Origin: Diplocloster agilis
GTDB taxonomy: Bacteria > Bacillota > Clostridia > Lachnospirales > Lachnospiraceae
Assembly (NCBI RefSeq): GCF_019042275.1
Contig: NZ_JAHQCW010000002.1
Span: forward strand, 30,488 to 94,487
DNA length: 64,000 nucleotides
Direction of reading: 5' to 3'
The translations under genes were made by a program, and so were the position numbers. Of this stretch, positions 36,157 to 44,959 are shown piece after piece. The notes beneath the pieces were generated by a model. The model was given only the letters and a program-made list of their open reading frames with translations. It searched no databases and was not told the origin of the DNA. Every line of letters starts with the position of its first letter. Within the stretch, counting starts at the first letter, position 1.

Positions 36157-36194
36157 CTAATTATTAGTATACTAACTATTAGACTATATGTAAA
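36157..36194 (-). promoter_or_regulatory. MarR operon promoter with overlapping palindromic operators
   Basis: On the minus strand, TTTACA (36194-36189), a 17-base spacer, and TATACT (36171-36166). Palindromes overlap it: CTAAT-T-ATTAG (36157-36167), TTAGTATACTAA (36164-36175) and CTAA-n3-TTAG (36172-36182), an array of alternating TTAG/CTAA half-sites. Confidence 0.8.
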
Positions 36195-36353
36195 GATTTT
36201 TTTCCGGCGCTCACCAGCGCTCACCCAAATAGCCCAAATAGACATCTTAAAAAATTAGAGGTTGAATAATTCCGGGATATACGGCAAAATAATACTAAAA
36301 TATAATCAGGCAAAATCTGACGATCACTTATAATTGAGGAAAAGGTGCAACTA

Positions 36354-37430
36354 ATGTTAGAGAGAAAACACTATATTGATAATTTGCGTTGGTTAACCAT
36401 CTTATTGCTTTTCCCTTTTCATGCTGCACAGATTTGGAGCGGAGGGGAATATTGCGGCTTTTATATCTGGGAATTTACAAGCCGGCCCATGTATGTTTTT
36501 TCAACGTTTATTTATCCGTGGTTTATGGCGCTTCTCTTTGTTCTTGCTGGGATAAGCAGTAATTATGCGCTGAAAAAGCGTTCAAACAAACAATTCGTTG
36601 CGGAACGGTTTGAAAAGCTTATGGTACCCTTCCTGTTTGGACTGTTATTTCTTATACCGGCTGTCACATATATTTCTGAAATATATTTTAATAATTATCA
36701 GGGAACATATTTGCATCAATACATCATGTTTTTTCAAAAAGCAACGGATTTAACAGGATATAAAGGAGGATTCACTCCGGCGCATCTTTGGTTTTTGCTG
36801 TACTTATTCATAATAGCATTGCTTTCATTGTCGGTAATAATGGTACGGAAAAAAGCAATGCCGGACATTCCCGCGGGCAAATTACCATATGGGGGAATCC
36901 TGCTTCTATTTATACCGGAATGGCTCATGCTTCATGTATTGAATATTGGCGGGAAAAGCTTAGGCCAGTTCTTCATGTTATATCTTTTCGGTTACTTTAT
37001 TCTATATGATGAAGAAATCCAGCGAAAATTGAAACAGTACCGTTTTATAAGTTTGATCTTGTCCATAGTATCGGGGATTATTTATACATATCTCTATTGC
37101 TTTGCCCATTTGAGAAATGAGCTGGAAACAGGGCTGTTTGTCATATATGGCTGGACGATGATATTAACCCTGCTGGGGTACGGACAGTCATATCTGAACT
37201 TTGCAAACAAAATCAGCGGATATTTTACCAGCGCTTCTTTCCCCATTTATATTCTTCATTTAAATGTACTGGTTATAATTGCATTCTTTGCCGTACAGTT
37301 ATCAATCGGAATTTGGGGAAAATTCTTATTGATTGTATTGTTATCCTTAGCAGTTACTATTTTATGTTATGAACTAGTCAGAAGGATTCCATATGTCAAT
37401 CTGCTATTTGGCATAAGTAAAAAAAAGTAA
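36354..37430 (+). CDS. Membrane acyltransferase 3 family protein
   Basis: A 358-residue integral membrane protein with about ten hydrophobic segments. The N-terminal HYIDNLRWLTILLLFPFHAAQIW matches the acyltransferase-3 pattern, in which His participates in O-acyl transfer to a surface sugar or lipid. ATG 36354 is preferred with AAAGGTG upstream over the GTG at 36345. It appears alone; the acceptor is unknown. It is more AT-rich than its neighbours by eye. Confidence 0.82.
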   Translation: MLERKHYIDNLRWLTILLLFPFHAAQIWSGGEYCGFYIWEFTSRPMYVFSTFIYPWFMALLFVLAGISSNYALKKRSNKQFVAERFEKLMVPFLFGLLFLIPAVTYISEIYFNNYQGTYLHQYIMFFQKATDLTGYKGGFTPAHLWFLLYLFIIALLSLSVIMVRKKAMPDIPAGKLPYGGILLLFIPEWLMLHVLNIGGKSLGQFFMLYLFGYFILYDEEIQRKLKQYRFISLILSIVSGIIYTYLYCFAHLRNELETGLFVIYGWTMILTLLGYGQSYLNFANKISGYFTSASFPIYILHLNVLVIIAFFAVQLSIGIWGKFLLIVLLSLAVTILCYELVRRIPYVNLLFGISKKK

Positions 37431-37461
37431 CCATTCACACACACGCTCCAGACAGTCCCTG

Positions 37462-38127
37462 CTACGACAGATATTGTTCGAACCGCTTCACATTCTGCGT
37501 TTTACCGATGACTACGATGATATCTCCCCGCTGAAATCGGTAGTCCGGTCCAATCTCCGTGTCTGTGAGCCGGTCGTGCTCCACCGCAATGATATTGAGC
37601 CCGTAGGTTTTACGAAGATCCAGTTCCAGGACGGTCTTACCCTCGACCGCCTGGGTAATGCTGATTTCCGTGATCTCCACATCATTGTTCAGATTGATAT
37701 AATCCAGAATATTGTTGGTTAAGAGCCGTTTGGCCAGACGCAGCGCCATATCCCGCTCCGGATATACCACTTCTGCGCCTATTTTTTCCAGAACTTCCCC
37801 CTGTTCCGGACTGATGGCCTTGGCGATCACCCGCGGCACGCCCAGACTTACTACATTTAATGTGGTAAGAATACTGGTATCGATCTTCTCTCCAATACAG
37901 ACGATGACGGTATCACAGTTCTGGATTCCGATCTCCTCTAATACTTCTTTGCTCAGATCCTCAGAGACAAAAGCGTTTTCTGTATATTGGCGCAGTTCCC
38001 TTACCTTGCACTCCATGTGATCGATAACGACCACTTCTTTTCCGGCCTCTGACAGGGTTTTTGCCAGTGCGGTTCCAAATCTGCCCAGTCCGATGATTCC
38101 ATATGAATACGTCTCTTTTCCTTTCAT
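37462..38127 (-). CDS. ktrA: Potassium uptake regulatory subunit KtrA/TrkA
   Basis: A 221-residue cytosolic RCK protein that gates KtrB. RCK_N Rossmann core: YGIIGLGRFGTALAKTL, with VVVIDHME ending the nucleotide-binding strand. RCK_C covers about 140-220 (DLRKTYGLNIIAVEHD), where c-di-AMP binds in Firmicutes homologues. It lies 54 bases after ktrB in the same operon. Confidence 0.93.
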   Translation of the reverse strand: MKGKETYSYGIIGLGRFGTALAKTLSEAGKEVVVIDHMECKVRELRQYTENAFVSEDLSKEVLEEIGIQNCDTVIVCIGEKIDTSILTTLNVVSLGVPRVIAKAISPEQGEVLEKIGAEVVYPERDMALRLAKRLLTNNILDYINLNNDVEITEISITQAVEGKTVLELDLRKTYGLNIIAVEHDRLTDTEIGPDYRFQRGDIIVVIGKTQNVKRFEQYLS

Positions 38128-38181
38128 TTTAACCCATTCCTTTCTTTCGTTGAGTTTATCATTACGAATTTTTCATTCCGG

Positions 38182-39477
38182 TTAACCGATGGTAATCAGT
38201 TCTTCGGTATATCTGACATTCGAGGTGGTCTTGAATACCCAGATCGAGGTAATTGTAAGTGCTCCCAGTCTTCCGATAAACATGGTCAGAATTAAAATCA
38301 GTTTCCCCGCCACGCCCAGGTCGGGTGTAATGCCTGTGGAGAGACCGACGGTACCGAACGCCGATGTCACCTCAAATAAAATCTGTATAAAAGAATATTC
38401 CGGTTCGCAGACACACAGCGCCAGGGTACCCAGGCTGACGACCAGCAGGGATAAAAAAGCCACGATAAAAGCTTTCGATATGACCTCGTCGGATATTTTC
38501 CTGTGAAACGCCAGGCAGTGCTGATTGGTCGCTGCGCTTTTCGCAGTCAGCAGCAGGGTAAACAGCGTGGTTGTCTTGATTCCGCCTCCGGTGGAACCGG
38601 GGGATGCGCCGATGAACATCAGTATGGTCAGGACAAACAGGCCCGCATTCGTAAAGGTCCCGATGGGATAGGTGGAAAAACCGGCCGTACGGGCGGATAC
38701 ACTCTGGAAAAAGGCTCCCAGCCAGCTGATATCTTCCGTACATTTTAAAAGGACGGTTCCTAACACCAGCAATACGGCACTGGTGGTAATCACCACTTTG
38801 GAGTGCAGGCACAGCTTTTTAAAGGAATGTTTTTTGATCACATCCAGAATGACCAGGAATCCCAGGCCGCCGAAAATGATCAGGCCGCTGGTGATCAGAT
38901 TCAGCATCACGTTATGTTGATATGGAATCAGATTATGTAATCCTCCCAGTATGTCAAAGCCTGAATTGTTAAATGCCGCCACGGAATGGAATAAACTGAT
39001 GCCCAGCGCCTGAAGCGGAGGATAATCCCGGACAAATACAAAGAAGCTTAAGACCGCCCCGGCCGCTTCAAAACACAAGGTCATGAGCAGGATCGATTTT
39101 ACCAGCCGGATCAGACCCTTGGATGTATTCATGTTCATCGCTTCCCGCACCATCATACGCCCTTTGAGCCCGACCCGCTTTCCGGCCATCAGGATGAAAC
39201 CGACCCCGACCGAAGTAACCCCCAGGCCTCCGATCTGTATAAGCAGCGCCACGACGGTCCGGCCGAATACATTAAAATGATCCGCCGTATCGATGGCGAT
39301 CAGTCCGGTAACACATACCGCGCTGGTAGAAGTAAACAACGCGTCGATGAAGTTCACCTTTACCCCCTCATTGGCCGCGCACGGAAGCATGAGCAGCAGG
39401 GCCCCTAACAATATGACGGCTGCAAATCCCATGGTAATCAGCCGCCCCGGCGATTGTTTTTTCAGAAAATGTATCAT
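38182..39477 (-). CDS. ktrB: Potassium transporter membrane subunit KtrB/TrkH
   Basis: A 431-residue membrane protein with four M1-P-M2-like units. The selectivity-filter segments are SAVCVTGL, FNNSGFD, ARTAGFS and FGTVGLSTG. ATG 39477 sits 8 bases after AAAGGGGAG, whereas the in-frame GTG at 39486 overlaps that site. ktrA follows. No ydaO-type c-di-AMP riboswitch was found upstream. Confidence 0.93.
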   Translation of the reverse strand: MIHFLKKQSPGRLITMGFAAVILLGALLLMLPCAANEGVKVNFIDALFTSTSAVCVTGLIAIDTADHFNVFGRTVVALLIQIGGLGVTSVGVGFILMAGKRVGLKGRMMVREAMNMNTSKGLIRLVKSILLMTLCFEAAGAVLSFFVFVRDYPPLQALGISLFHSVAAFNNSGFDILGGLHNLIPYQHNVMLNLITSGLIIFGGLGFLVILDVIKKHSFKKLCLHSKVVITTSAVLLVLGTVLLKCTEDISWLGAFFQSVSARTAGFSTYPIGTFTNAGLFVLTILMFIGASPGSTGGGIKTTTLFTLLLTAKSAATNQHCLAFHRKISDEVISKAFIVAFLSLLVVSLGTLALCVCEPEYSFIQILFEVTSAFGTVGLSTGITPDLGVAGKLILILTMFIGRLGALTITSIWVFKTTSNVRYTEELITIG

Positions 39478-39553
39478 AGATCTCACTCCCCTTTATTCCT
39501 GATGCTTAATTTTAGAAATTCTTAATTTTTAGAAAAGCTTTGGGCACGCAAAA

Positions 39554-39592
39554 AGGCATAACCGGTGCGTTGATTCAGCACAGTCTATGCCT
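39554..39592 (-). terminator. Minus-strand terminator or attenuator ahead of ktrB
   Basis: AGGCATA (39554-39560) pairs with TATGCCT (39586-39592), with an inner GTGC/GCAC. Read on the minus strand the stem is followed by TTTT. It lies 76 bases before the ktrB start, so it either ends transcription from the XRE gene or attenuates ktrBA. Confidence 0.6.
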
Positions 39593-39680
39593 GTAAATTA
39601 TATTTAAGAATATGAAGTTGTCGTACGGGTCCGCTTCACAATCCACCTGTTCCATGGCGCTTCTTTCCAATACATACATT

Positions 39681-39880
39681 ATTTTTTATAGCTATGAGCA
39701 CTTGCGGCTGCTTTTTAGCCGCTTACGTGCGATGCATGAAAAATAGTCAGCGAGGCTTTTTCGAGCGCTACTATTTTTTATTGCTATGAGCACTTAGTGC
39801 CTGTATTTTAGGCACTTACGTGCGATGCATGAAAAATAGTCAGCGAGGCTTTTTCGAGCGCTACTATTTTTTATAACTAT
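39681..39880. repeat. Two tandem 92-93-bp structured repeats with covarying stem
   Basis: Units begin at 39681 and 39773, and a third partial copy starts at 39866. Each unit has two hairpins. The first varies in sequence but not in pairing: GCGGCT/AGCCGC in unit 1 (39704-39709, 39717-39722) and AGTGCCT/AGGCACT in unit 2 (39796-39802, 39810-39816), both enclosed by GCAC/GTGC. The second is identical in both units: AAAAATAGT...ACTATTTTT with inner AGCG/CGCT. The A and T ends could terminate transcription on either strand. No open frame covers it. Confidence 0.85.
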
Positions 39881-39973
39881 ATGCGTATTATATGCATGGC
39901 CCATGTGAACGTCAACTGAGAAGCGGGAAAATTAACACATTCTTAGCGGTTCTTAATTGTATAAACCGGCAGC

Positions 39974-40795
39974 TCATTTTTCCAGATAACAGTTGGTGAC
40001 TTTCCATTCCTCATTGATTTTCATAACCTCAAGTCCAAGATAATCGGCACTGTCGCTGCCCTTTCTCTGCCACTGGTATTGTACACAGACAGGCGATTGG
40101 TCAAACAGATCCTGCGGATTCCATTTCAAAACCATATACGCCAGATCATCGAAAATATCCTCCGGATATACCTCGATCTCCTCTTCCCCGATCACGGAGT
40201 ATTGCGCTGCCTCTTCCGGATCGGAACGGAAGTAAGCATTTGCAAAGTTCTGTACGACGGTTTGGAATTGAACACTCTCCACCGCGTTTAAACTGTCCTG
40301 GGGTTTATCAACAGGGGTCTCTTGCAAAGCTTCCGTCTCCAATCCGTCCAATCCGTCCAATTCTGCAGAGGTCACATCGGATTCGCTTAGCTTTGGACCA
40401 CCTATTACCGAATCACTAGAATCCGGGTTAACAGTACCCGGGTTCCCTATATCCTTAGTATCAAAATAAAAGAAATAGAGATAATCACAGATCAGCAGGA
40501 TTAACAGACAGCCGGCAATGAAAAATATCCGGCTTTTCTTCCGCTGCTTATGCTCCGTCTGACTCTGTTCTCTCGCAACGGGTTCCGTTGGGAGATCCAC
40601 TTTCTCATTTCCGATCAGCTCGTCAAAGGAAATATGGAACAGCTTAGCCAGCGCGATCAAATTCCCCATATCCGGCCTGGACAGTCCCGTCTCCCATTTG
40701 GATACGGCCTGCCTGCTGACGCCCAATTGTTCCGCCAGCCTTTCCTGTGAATACCCGTTCCGCTCCCGCAGATTTTTGATTTTTTCACCCAGCAT
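39974..40795 (-). CDS. Membrane-anchored XRE family regulator
   Basis: A 273-residue protein: XRE helix-turn-helix at 5-60 (YSQERLAEQLGVSRQAVSKWE), a basic linker ending KQRKKSR, one membrane segment at about 90-108, then an external acidic domain. Start 40795 is fixed by AAAAAAGGAGGAAAGATC; a longer frame to 40855 runs through that site. The external part is about 160 residues, first low-complexity (Ser/Asp/Glu/Pro), then possibly an NTF2-like or SH3-like fold. It may sense an envelope signal and act on DNA from the membrane. Confidence 0.82.
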   Translation of the reverse strand: MLGEKIKNLRERNGYSQERLAEQLGVSRQAVSKWETGLSRPDMGNLIALAKLFHISFDELIGNEKVDLPTEPVAREQSQTEHKQRKKSRIFFIAGCLLILLICDYLYFFYFDTKDIGNPGTVNPDSSDSVIGGPKLSESDVTSAELDGLDGLETEALQETPVDKPQDSLNAVESVQFQTVVQNFANAYFRSDPEEAAQYSVIGEEEIEVYPEDIFDDLAYMVLKWNPQDLFDQSPVCVQYQWQRKGSDSADYLGLEVMKINEEWKVTNCYLEK

Positions 40796-40894
40796 GATCT
40801 TTCCTCCTTTTTTGTTGGCCTGATCATACCAGACATACACGCAACTTTCTACCAACCGCCAGTCAACTATCGGTTGCGCCCGGGCGTTCCGCCG

Positions 40895-41701
40895 TCAGAT
40901 CAGTTGAAAATGACGAAGGCCGTTAGCGATTCCACCCTTCCACATATCATCGGTAATATAATCCGCCATATTCTTCAGGGGCTGGCTTGCGTTTCCCATA
41001 GCCACTTTGGTATGTACGTATTCAAACATCGGGATATCGTTATTGCTGTCTCCAAAAGCTACGGTATTTTCCCAGGCAATTCCAAGCGTCCGGATCATCC
41101 GCTCGATCCCGGTCGCTTTCGACACGCCCCGGGGGACCATTTCGATGGTATTGCTGGCAAATCCATGTTCCCCATGGTTGATAAAGTCATAATCCCCGGA
41201 AAGTTCCTGAAGCGCCTTTTCATAATCACACCCTTCGGTCCGTTTGGCGCTTACTTTATTAATCTCCATAATATTTTCATAGTTCCTGATCGGACGCCAG
41301 CGGCTGCCCAGCTGTTCCGTGATCAGATCCGCGTACCAGTCAATTCCGTTGTGATATTCCTCTTTATCATAATAGAGATAGTCCCAGCCTTCCATCACCG
41401 GAACCAATCCGTTGGCCCGCAGAATTTCTACCGTTTTTCTGGCCACAGGCGCAGACATCCGTTCATTATATATGCAATGCCCCTGATATTCCAGATAAGC
41501 CCCGCAGGCGGCTACCATACCGTCCAGGTTCAGCGCAGATAATTCCTTGGGCAGGTAGGCTCTGCTTCTTCCCGTACACAAAAATGCTTTATGACCATTC
41601 TCTCTCAATCTGTGAATCGCATTGATCGTATCGTCCGGCATCCCCTTTTTTATGTCACAGATCGTTCCGTCCAGATCAAAAAATACCGCTGCTTTGTTCA
41701 A
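40895..41701 (-). CDS. Cof-type HAD-IIB family hydrolase
   Basis: A 268-residue phosphatase. Motif I is FFDLDGTI with nucleophile Asp9, motif II CTGRSR, motif III around NKVSAKR (Lys) and motif IV GDSNNDIPMF. The substrate is likely a sugar phosphate or other small phosphate ester. The gene is separated from dtd by 127 bases and transcribed the same way. Confidence 0.88.
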   Translation of the reverse strand: MNKAAVFFDLDGTICDIKKGMPDDTINAIHRLRENGHKAFLCTGRSRAYLPKELSALNLDGMVAACGAYLEYQGHCIYNERMSAPVARKTVEILRANGLVPVMEGWDYLYYDKEEYHNGIDWYADLITEQLGSRWRPIRNYENIMEINKVSAKRTEGCDYEKALQELSGDYDFINHGEHGFASNTIEMVPRGVSKATGIERMIRTLGIAWENTVAFGDSNNDIPMFEYVHTKVAMGNASQPLKNMADYITDDMWKGGIANGLRHFQLI

Positions 41702-41827
41702 AGTAATCTCCTCTTTCTGTAAAATCTTATCCTATCCTTATTTTCTTTCTAAATTATAACATTTTGGATTTTACAAGCGCTTTACATAACATATGGTAAA
41801 CATAAAAATATTACGTAAACTAATTCG

Positions 41828-42265
41828 CTAATTTTCCAAAATAATCGTAAAAGGACCGTCATTCGTAAGCTGAACCTTCATATCCGCCCCAAAAATGCCA
41901 TGCGCTACCCGCTCCACCTCTTTACTGCACTGTTCGATCATATATTCATACAGCTGCTTTGCCAGCGCGGGACTGCCGGCGCCGGTGAAGCTGGGCCGGT
42001 TCCCCTTCCGGCAGTCGGCGTACAGCGTGAACTGCGAGACAATCAGCAGTCCGCCGTCCACCTCCTTGAGGGAAAGATTCGTTTTCCCATTCTCATCCTC
42101 GAAGATCCGCAGTTTGATTATTTTCTGAACCAGCTTGTCCACGTCCGCTTTGGTATCCTGGTCCGATACACCCGCCAGCACCAGCAGCCCTCTGCCGATC
42201 TGCCCGGCTATTTCACCATCAACCTGCACGGATGCCTGACTTACCCTTTGAATCACCAGTCTCAT
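41828..42265 (-). CDS. dtd: D-aminoacyl-tRNA deacylase
   Basis: A 145-residue enzyme that hydrolyses D-aminoacyl-tRNAs. Diagnostic motifs are [17 protein letters not shown] and NDGPFTI. It overlaps the upstream AI-2E family gene by 4 bases (ATGA type), so the two are translationally coupled. Confidence 0.95.
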   Translation of the reverse strand: MRLVIQRVSQASVQVDGEIAGQIGRGLLVLAGVSDQDTKADVDKLVQKIIKLRIFEDENGKTNLSLKEVDGGLLIVSQFTLYADCRKGNRPSFTGAGSPALAKQLYEYMIEQCSKEVERVAHGIFGADMKVQLTNDGPFTIILEN

Positions 42266-43557
42266 TTCTTATCTGTCTCCTTTTCCTGTGTATTCTTTCT
42301 CAGATGCCTTGCGGGCTCCTGGGGATATTCAAATTCTTTCGTATCCGCATCCACGGCCTGCAGCTTCAGATACGCCTCCGTGTCCGTGGGCAGGTTTTTC
42401 GCACTTAAGGACCGGTTCACCAGAGCTTTCGCACCGGCATACAGCACCGCGAAAAGCGGAACGCCAATGAACATTCCCACGATTCCAAACAGCCCGCCCC
42501 CCAGCAGAATCGAAACCAGGACCCAGAAGCTTGACAGCCCGGTGGAGCCTCCCAGGATTTTAGGCCCCAGAATATTTCCGTCGAATTGCTGCAATACAAT
42601 GATAAAGATAATAAAATAGACGCACTGCATGGGATCTGCCATCAGGATCAAAAGCGCGCTGGGTATTGCTCCGATGTAAGGGCCGAAGAAAGGAATGATA
42701 TTGGTGACGCCCACGATTACGCTGACCAGCATCCCATAGGGCGCTCCTACGATTTTTGTGTAAATAAAACATAAAATACCAATGATGAGGGAATCAATCA
42801 GTTTCCCGCTGATAAATCCCCCGAATGTCTTATTGGTGAATCGAAGATTGGAAAGAAACAGATTCGCTTTCCGGGGAGTTAGCAGGGAAAATAAAAGCTT
42901 CTTGCCTTGAGCCGCGAAGGTTTCTTTGCTGGCCAGGATATAGATGGATACGATAAATCCGATGAACAGGTTCTTAAGCACCACTACCACATCCACCACT
43001 CCTAGAGAGATCTGAAGCAGCAGCGAATTCACCGACGGCAATAATACATTTGTCAGCCAGTTCTGAAGATCCTGCGTCGCATTCTCCAGCACGTTACTGA
43101 TCACCTGTTCCAGATCCGGATTATTCCTCAGAAGCTCCAGCGCCCAATCCTGCACGTCATATAGCGTTTTCGGCAGTCCCATAATGACGGTGGCAATGCT
43201 GGATACGACCTGGGGAACGACCATATAGAGCAGGCCGAAAAGGCCGACGACCACCAGAATAAGGGCCAGCAGGATATAAAGGAACCGGAAGAAGCTTCGC
43301 AGCTTCCGGGAAGGGTCGCCGTGTTTTCGCCGGTACAGGGAAAAGGTATGCCTCTCCCAGAAATTGATAACCGGGGTCAGCAGATAGGCCAGAATCGCCC
43401 CGTAAATGATCGGCATCAGAATATTGGCCACCTTCATAATCCCGGCATGAATATTATCCCCGTGAAACATAAAATAGTAAAAGATGAGTATGGCGGCAGC
43501 GGTGAGAAATGCGGTGATTCCCCATTGCAGATACTTTTTGTCCCATTTGAATTTCAT
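42262..43557 (-). CDS. AI-2E family (PerM-like) membrane protein
   Basis: A 431-residue membrane protein with about eight hydrophobic segments. The C-terminal block [18 protein letters not shown] is the signature of the AI-2E/PerM family, whose members include exporters and Na+/H+ antiporters, so the transported species is open. The start follows AAGAGGGAAAAAT. It is first in the two-gene unit with dtd. Confidence 0.87.
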   Translation of the reverse strand: MKFKWDKKYLQWGITAFLTAAAILIFYYFMFHGDNIHAGIMKVANILMPIIYGAILAYLLTPVINFWERHTFSLYRRKHGDPSRKLRSFFRFLYILLALILVVVGLFGLLYMVVPQVVSSIATVIMGLPKTLYDVQDWALELLRNNPDLEQVISNVLENATQDLQNWLTNVLLPSVNSLLLQISLGVVDVVVVLKNLFIGFIVSIYILASKETFAAQGKKLLFSLLTPRKANLFLSNLRFTNKTFGGFISGKLIDSLIIGILCFIYTKIVGAPYGMLVSVIVGVTNIIPFFGPYIGAIPSALLILMADPMQCVYFIIFIIVLQQFDGNILGPKILGGSTGLSSFWVLVSILLGGGLFGIVGMFIGVPLFAVLYAGAKALVNRSLSAKNLPTDTEAYLKLQAVDADTKEFEYPQEPARHLRKNTQEKETDKK

Positions 43558-43726
43558 ATTTTTCCCTCTTCATAGCGTATTCGGATTAGCCCTGTCATTT
43601 TCTGCGTCAGATTATCCTTTCAAATTATACCACAATCCTGCGAGTCATGCTATAATAGCAAAGGACATTCCCGCTGCGGATGTCAAAAGTAATGGCGCGG
43701 TGTATACGCCACTGGAGGAAACATGA

Positions 43727-44491
43727 ATGAAATTACAACAGCTTTTAAGTTACACCAGAAAGGCCGTGGATGACTACCAGATGATTGAAGACGGAGATAA
43801 AATCGCCGTCGGGATATCTGGCGGGAAAGACAGCCTGACCATGCTCTATGCGCTGCACGGCCTCATGCGCTTCTACCCCAGGAAATTTACGATAGAGGCC
43901 ATAACTGTGCATCTGGGATATAAAGAATTCGACGTTGCGCCTGTGCGGGCGCTCTGTCAGGAGATGGGTGTTAACTATACCGTGGTCGATACCCAGATTG
44001 CCAAAATCATCTTCGAGGACCGTAAAGAACCCAATCCCTGTGCCCTGTGCGCGAAAATGCGGAAAGGGGCGTTTAACACAAAGGCTAAAGAATTGGGCTG
44101 CAATAAAGTTGCCTATGCCCACCACAAAGACGATATTATAGAAACGATGCTGCTCTCCCTGATTTTTGAAGGCAGGTTCTACTCCTTTTCTCCCAAGACC
44201 TATCTGGACCGCATGGACGTGACGGTAATCCGGCCGTTGATGTATGTAAACGAGGCGGATGTGATCGGTTTTCAGAACAAGTACCAGCTGCCTGTGGCGA
44301 AAAGCCGCTGTCCGATCGATGGTTTTACCAAGCGGGAATACGCAAAAAACCTGGTCAAACAGTTAAATTTCGAACACCCTGGCGCCAGGGAGCGAATGTT
44401 CCGCGCCATCTTAAACGGGCGGATTCCCGGCTGGCCCAATCGGGCGGATTCCGTCATAACCCCAAATATCGACAACCCGTCCGGGCTGTGA
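43727..44491 (+). CDS. TtcA-like tRNA 2-thiolation enzyme
   Basis: A 254-residue PP-loop ATPase. The PP-loop is SGGKDSL near residue 31; the cluster-binding CxxC is CALC in the middle and a third Cys lies in SRCPIDGFTKRE, the arrangement of the TtcA/TtuA group that binds [4Fe-4S] and inserts sulfur into tRNA (C32 in TtcA). The start follows GGAGGAAAC. It is monocistronic or paired with the cupin gene 42 bases downstream. Confidence 0.85.
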   Translation: MKLQQLLSYTRKAVDDYQMIEDGDKIAVGISGGKDSLTMLYALHGLMRFYPRKFTIEAITVHLGYKEFDVAPVRALCQEMGVNYTVVDTQIAKIIFEDRKEPNPCALCAKMRKGAFNTKAKELGCNKVAYAHHKDDIIETMLLSLIFEGRFYSFSPKTYLDRMDVTVIRPLMYVNEADVIGFQNKYQLPVAKSRCPIDGFTKREYAKNLVKQLNFEHPGARERMFRAILNGRIPGWPNRADSVITPNIDNPSGL

Positions 44492-44533
44492 TAAAATAAT
44501 AAATAACCCGAAAAAACAAAGGAGGTTTCTGTC

Positions 44534-44875
44534 ATGTCCAACAGAATCGAGAAAAGGGAAGGTATGCGCGGAGGTAACGGTACGGTAGTGATTGAGCATA
44601 TTCTGGATGATGCGCAGATGAACGGTATGTGCAGAATGTATGCGAAGATTACTCTTGCGAAGGGATGTTCGATTGGTTACCATGAGCATATGGGCGAAAG
44701 CGAGACATTTTACATCCTGACCGGAAATGGTATTTACACCGATAATGGAACCGACCGCAGCATAACTGCCGGCGATACTACATATACGCCCACCGGAAAC
44801 GGCCATGGGATCGCAAATGCCGGTGACGATGATCTGGTATTTATGGCCCTGATCATCAACGATGAAAAGAAATAG
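44534..44875 (+). CDS. Cupin domain protein
   Basis: A 113-residue single cupin_2 barrel. The metal-binding pattern is GYHEHMGESETFYILTG, followed by GNGHGIAN. A metal-dependent isomerase, oxygenase or sugar-binding role is possible; none can be assigned. The ATG follows AAAGGAGGTTTCTGTC. Confidence 0.88.
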   Translation: MSNRIEKREGMRGGNGTVVIEHILDDAQMNGMCRMYAKITLAKGCSIGYHEHMGESETFYILTGNGIYTDNGTDRSITAGDTTYTPTGNGHGIANAGDDDLVFMALIINDEKK

Positions 44876-44889
44876 AAAAATAGTCCGTG

Positions 44890-44929
44890 AAAGGCCCCTT
44901 ATAATGCCGCGGCATTTTAAGGGGCCTTT
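44890..44929. terminator. Bidirectional terminator between the cupin gene and pfp
   Basis: A nearly perfect palindrome of 40 bases (AAAGGCCCC...GGGGCCTTT) with one central-stem mismatch. It lies between converging genes. Confidence 0.88.
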
Positions 44930-44959
44930 GTTCCGCCTTCTTTTATTGCGTTATATCCG

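Noticed and set aside
39478..39680. c-di-AMP (ydaO) riboswitch upstream of ktrB
   Set aside because: None of the conserved core words were found on the minus strand; only a terminator-like hairpin is present.
39681..39880. Possible CRISPR array
   Set aside because: The repeats are 92-93 bp, directly adjacent and without unique spacers, and no cas genes are in the window.
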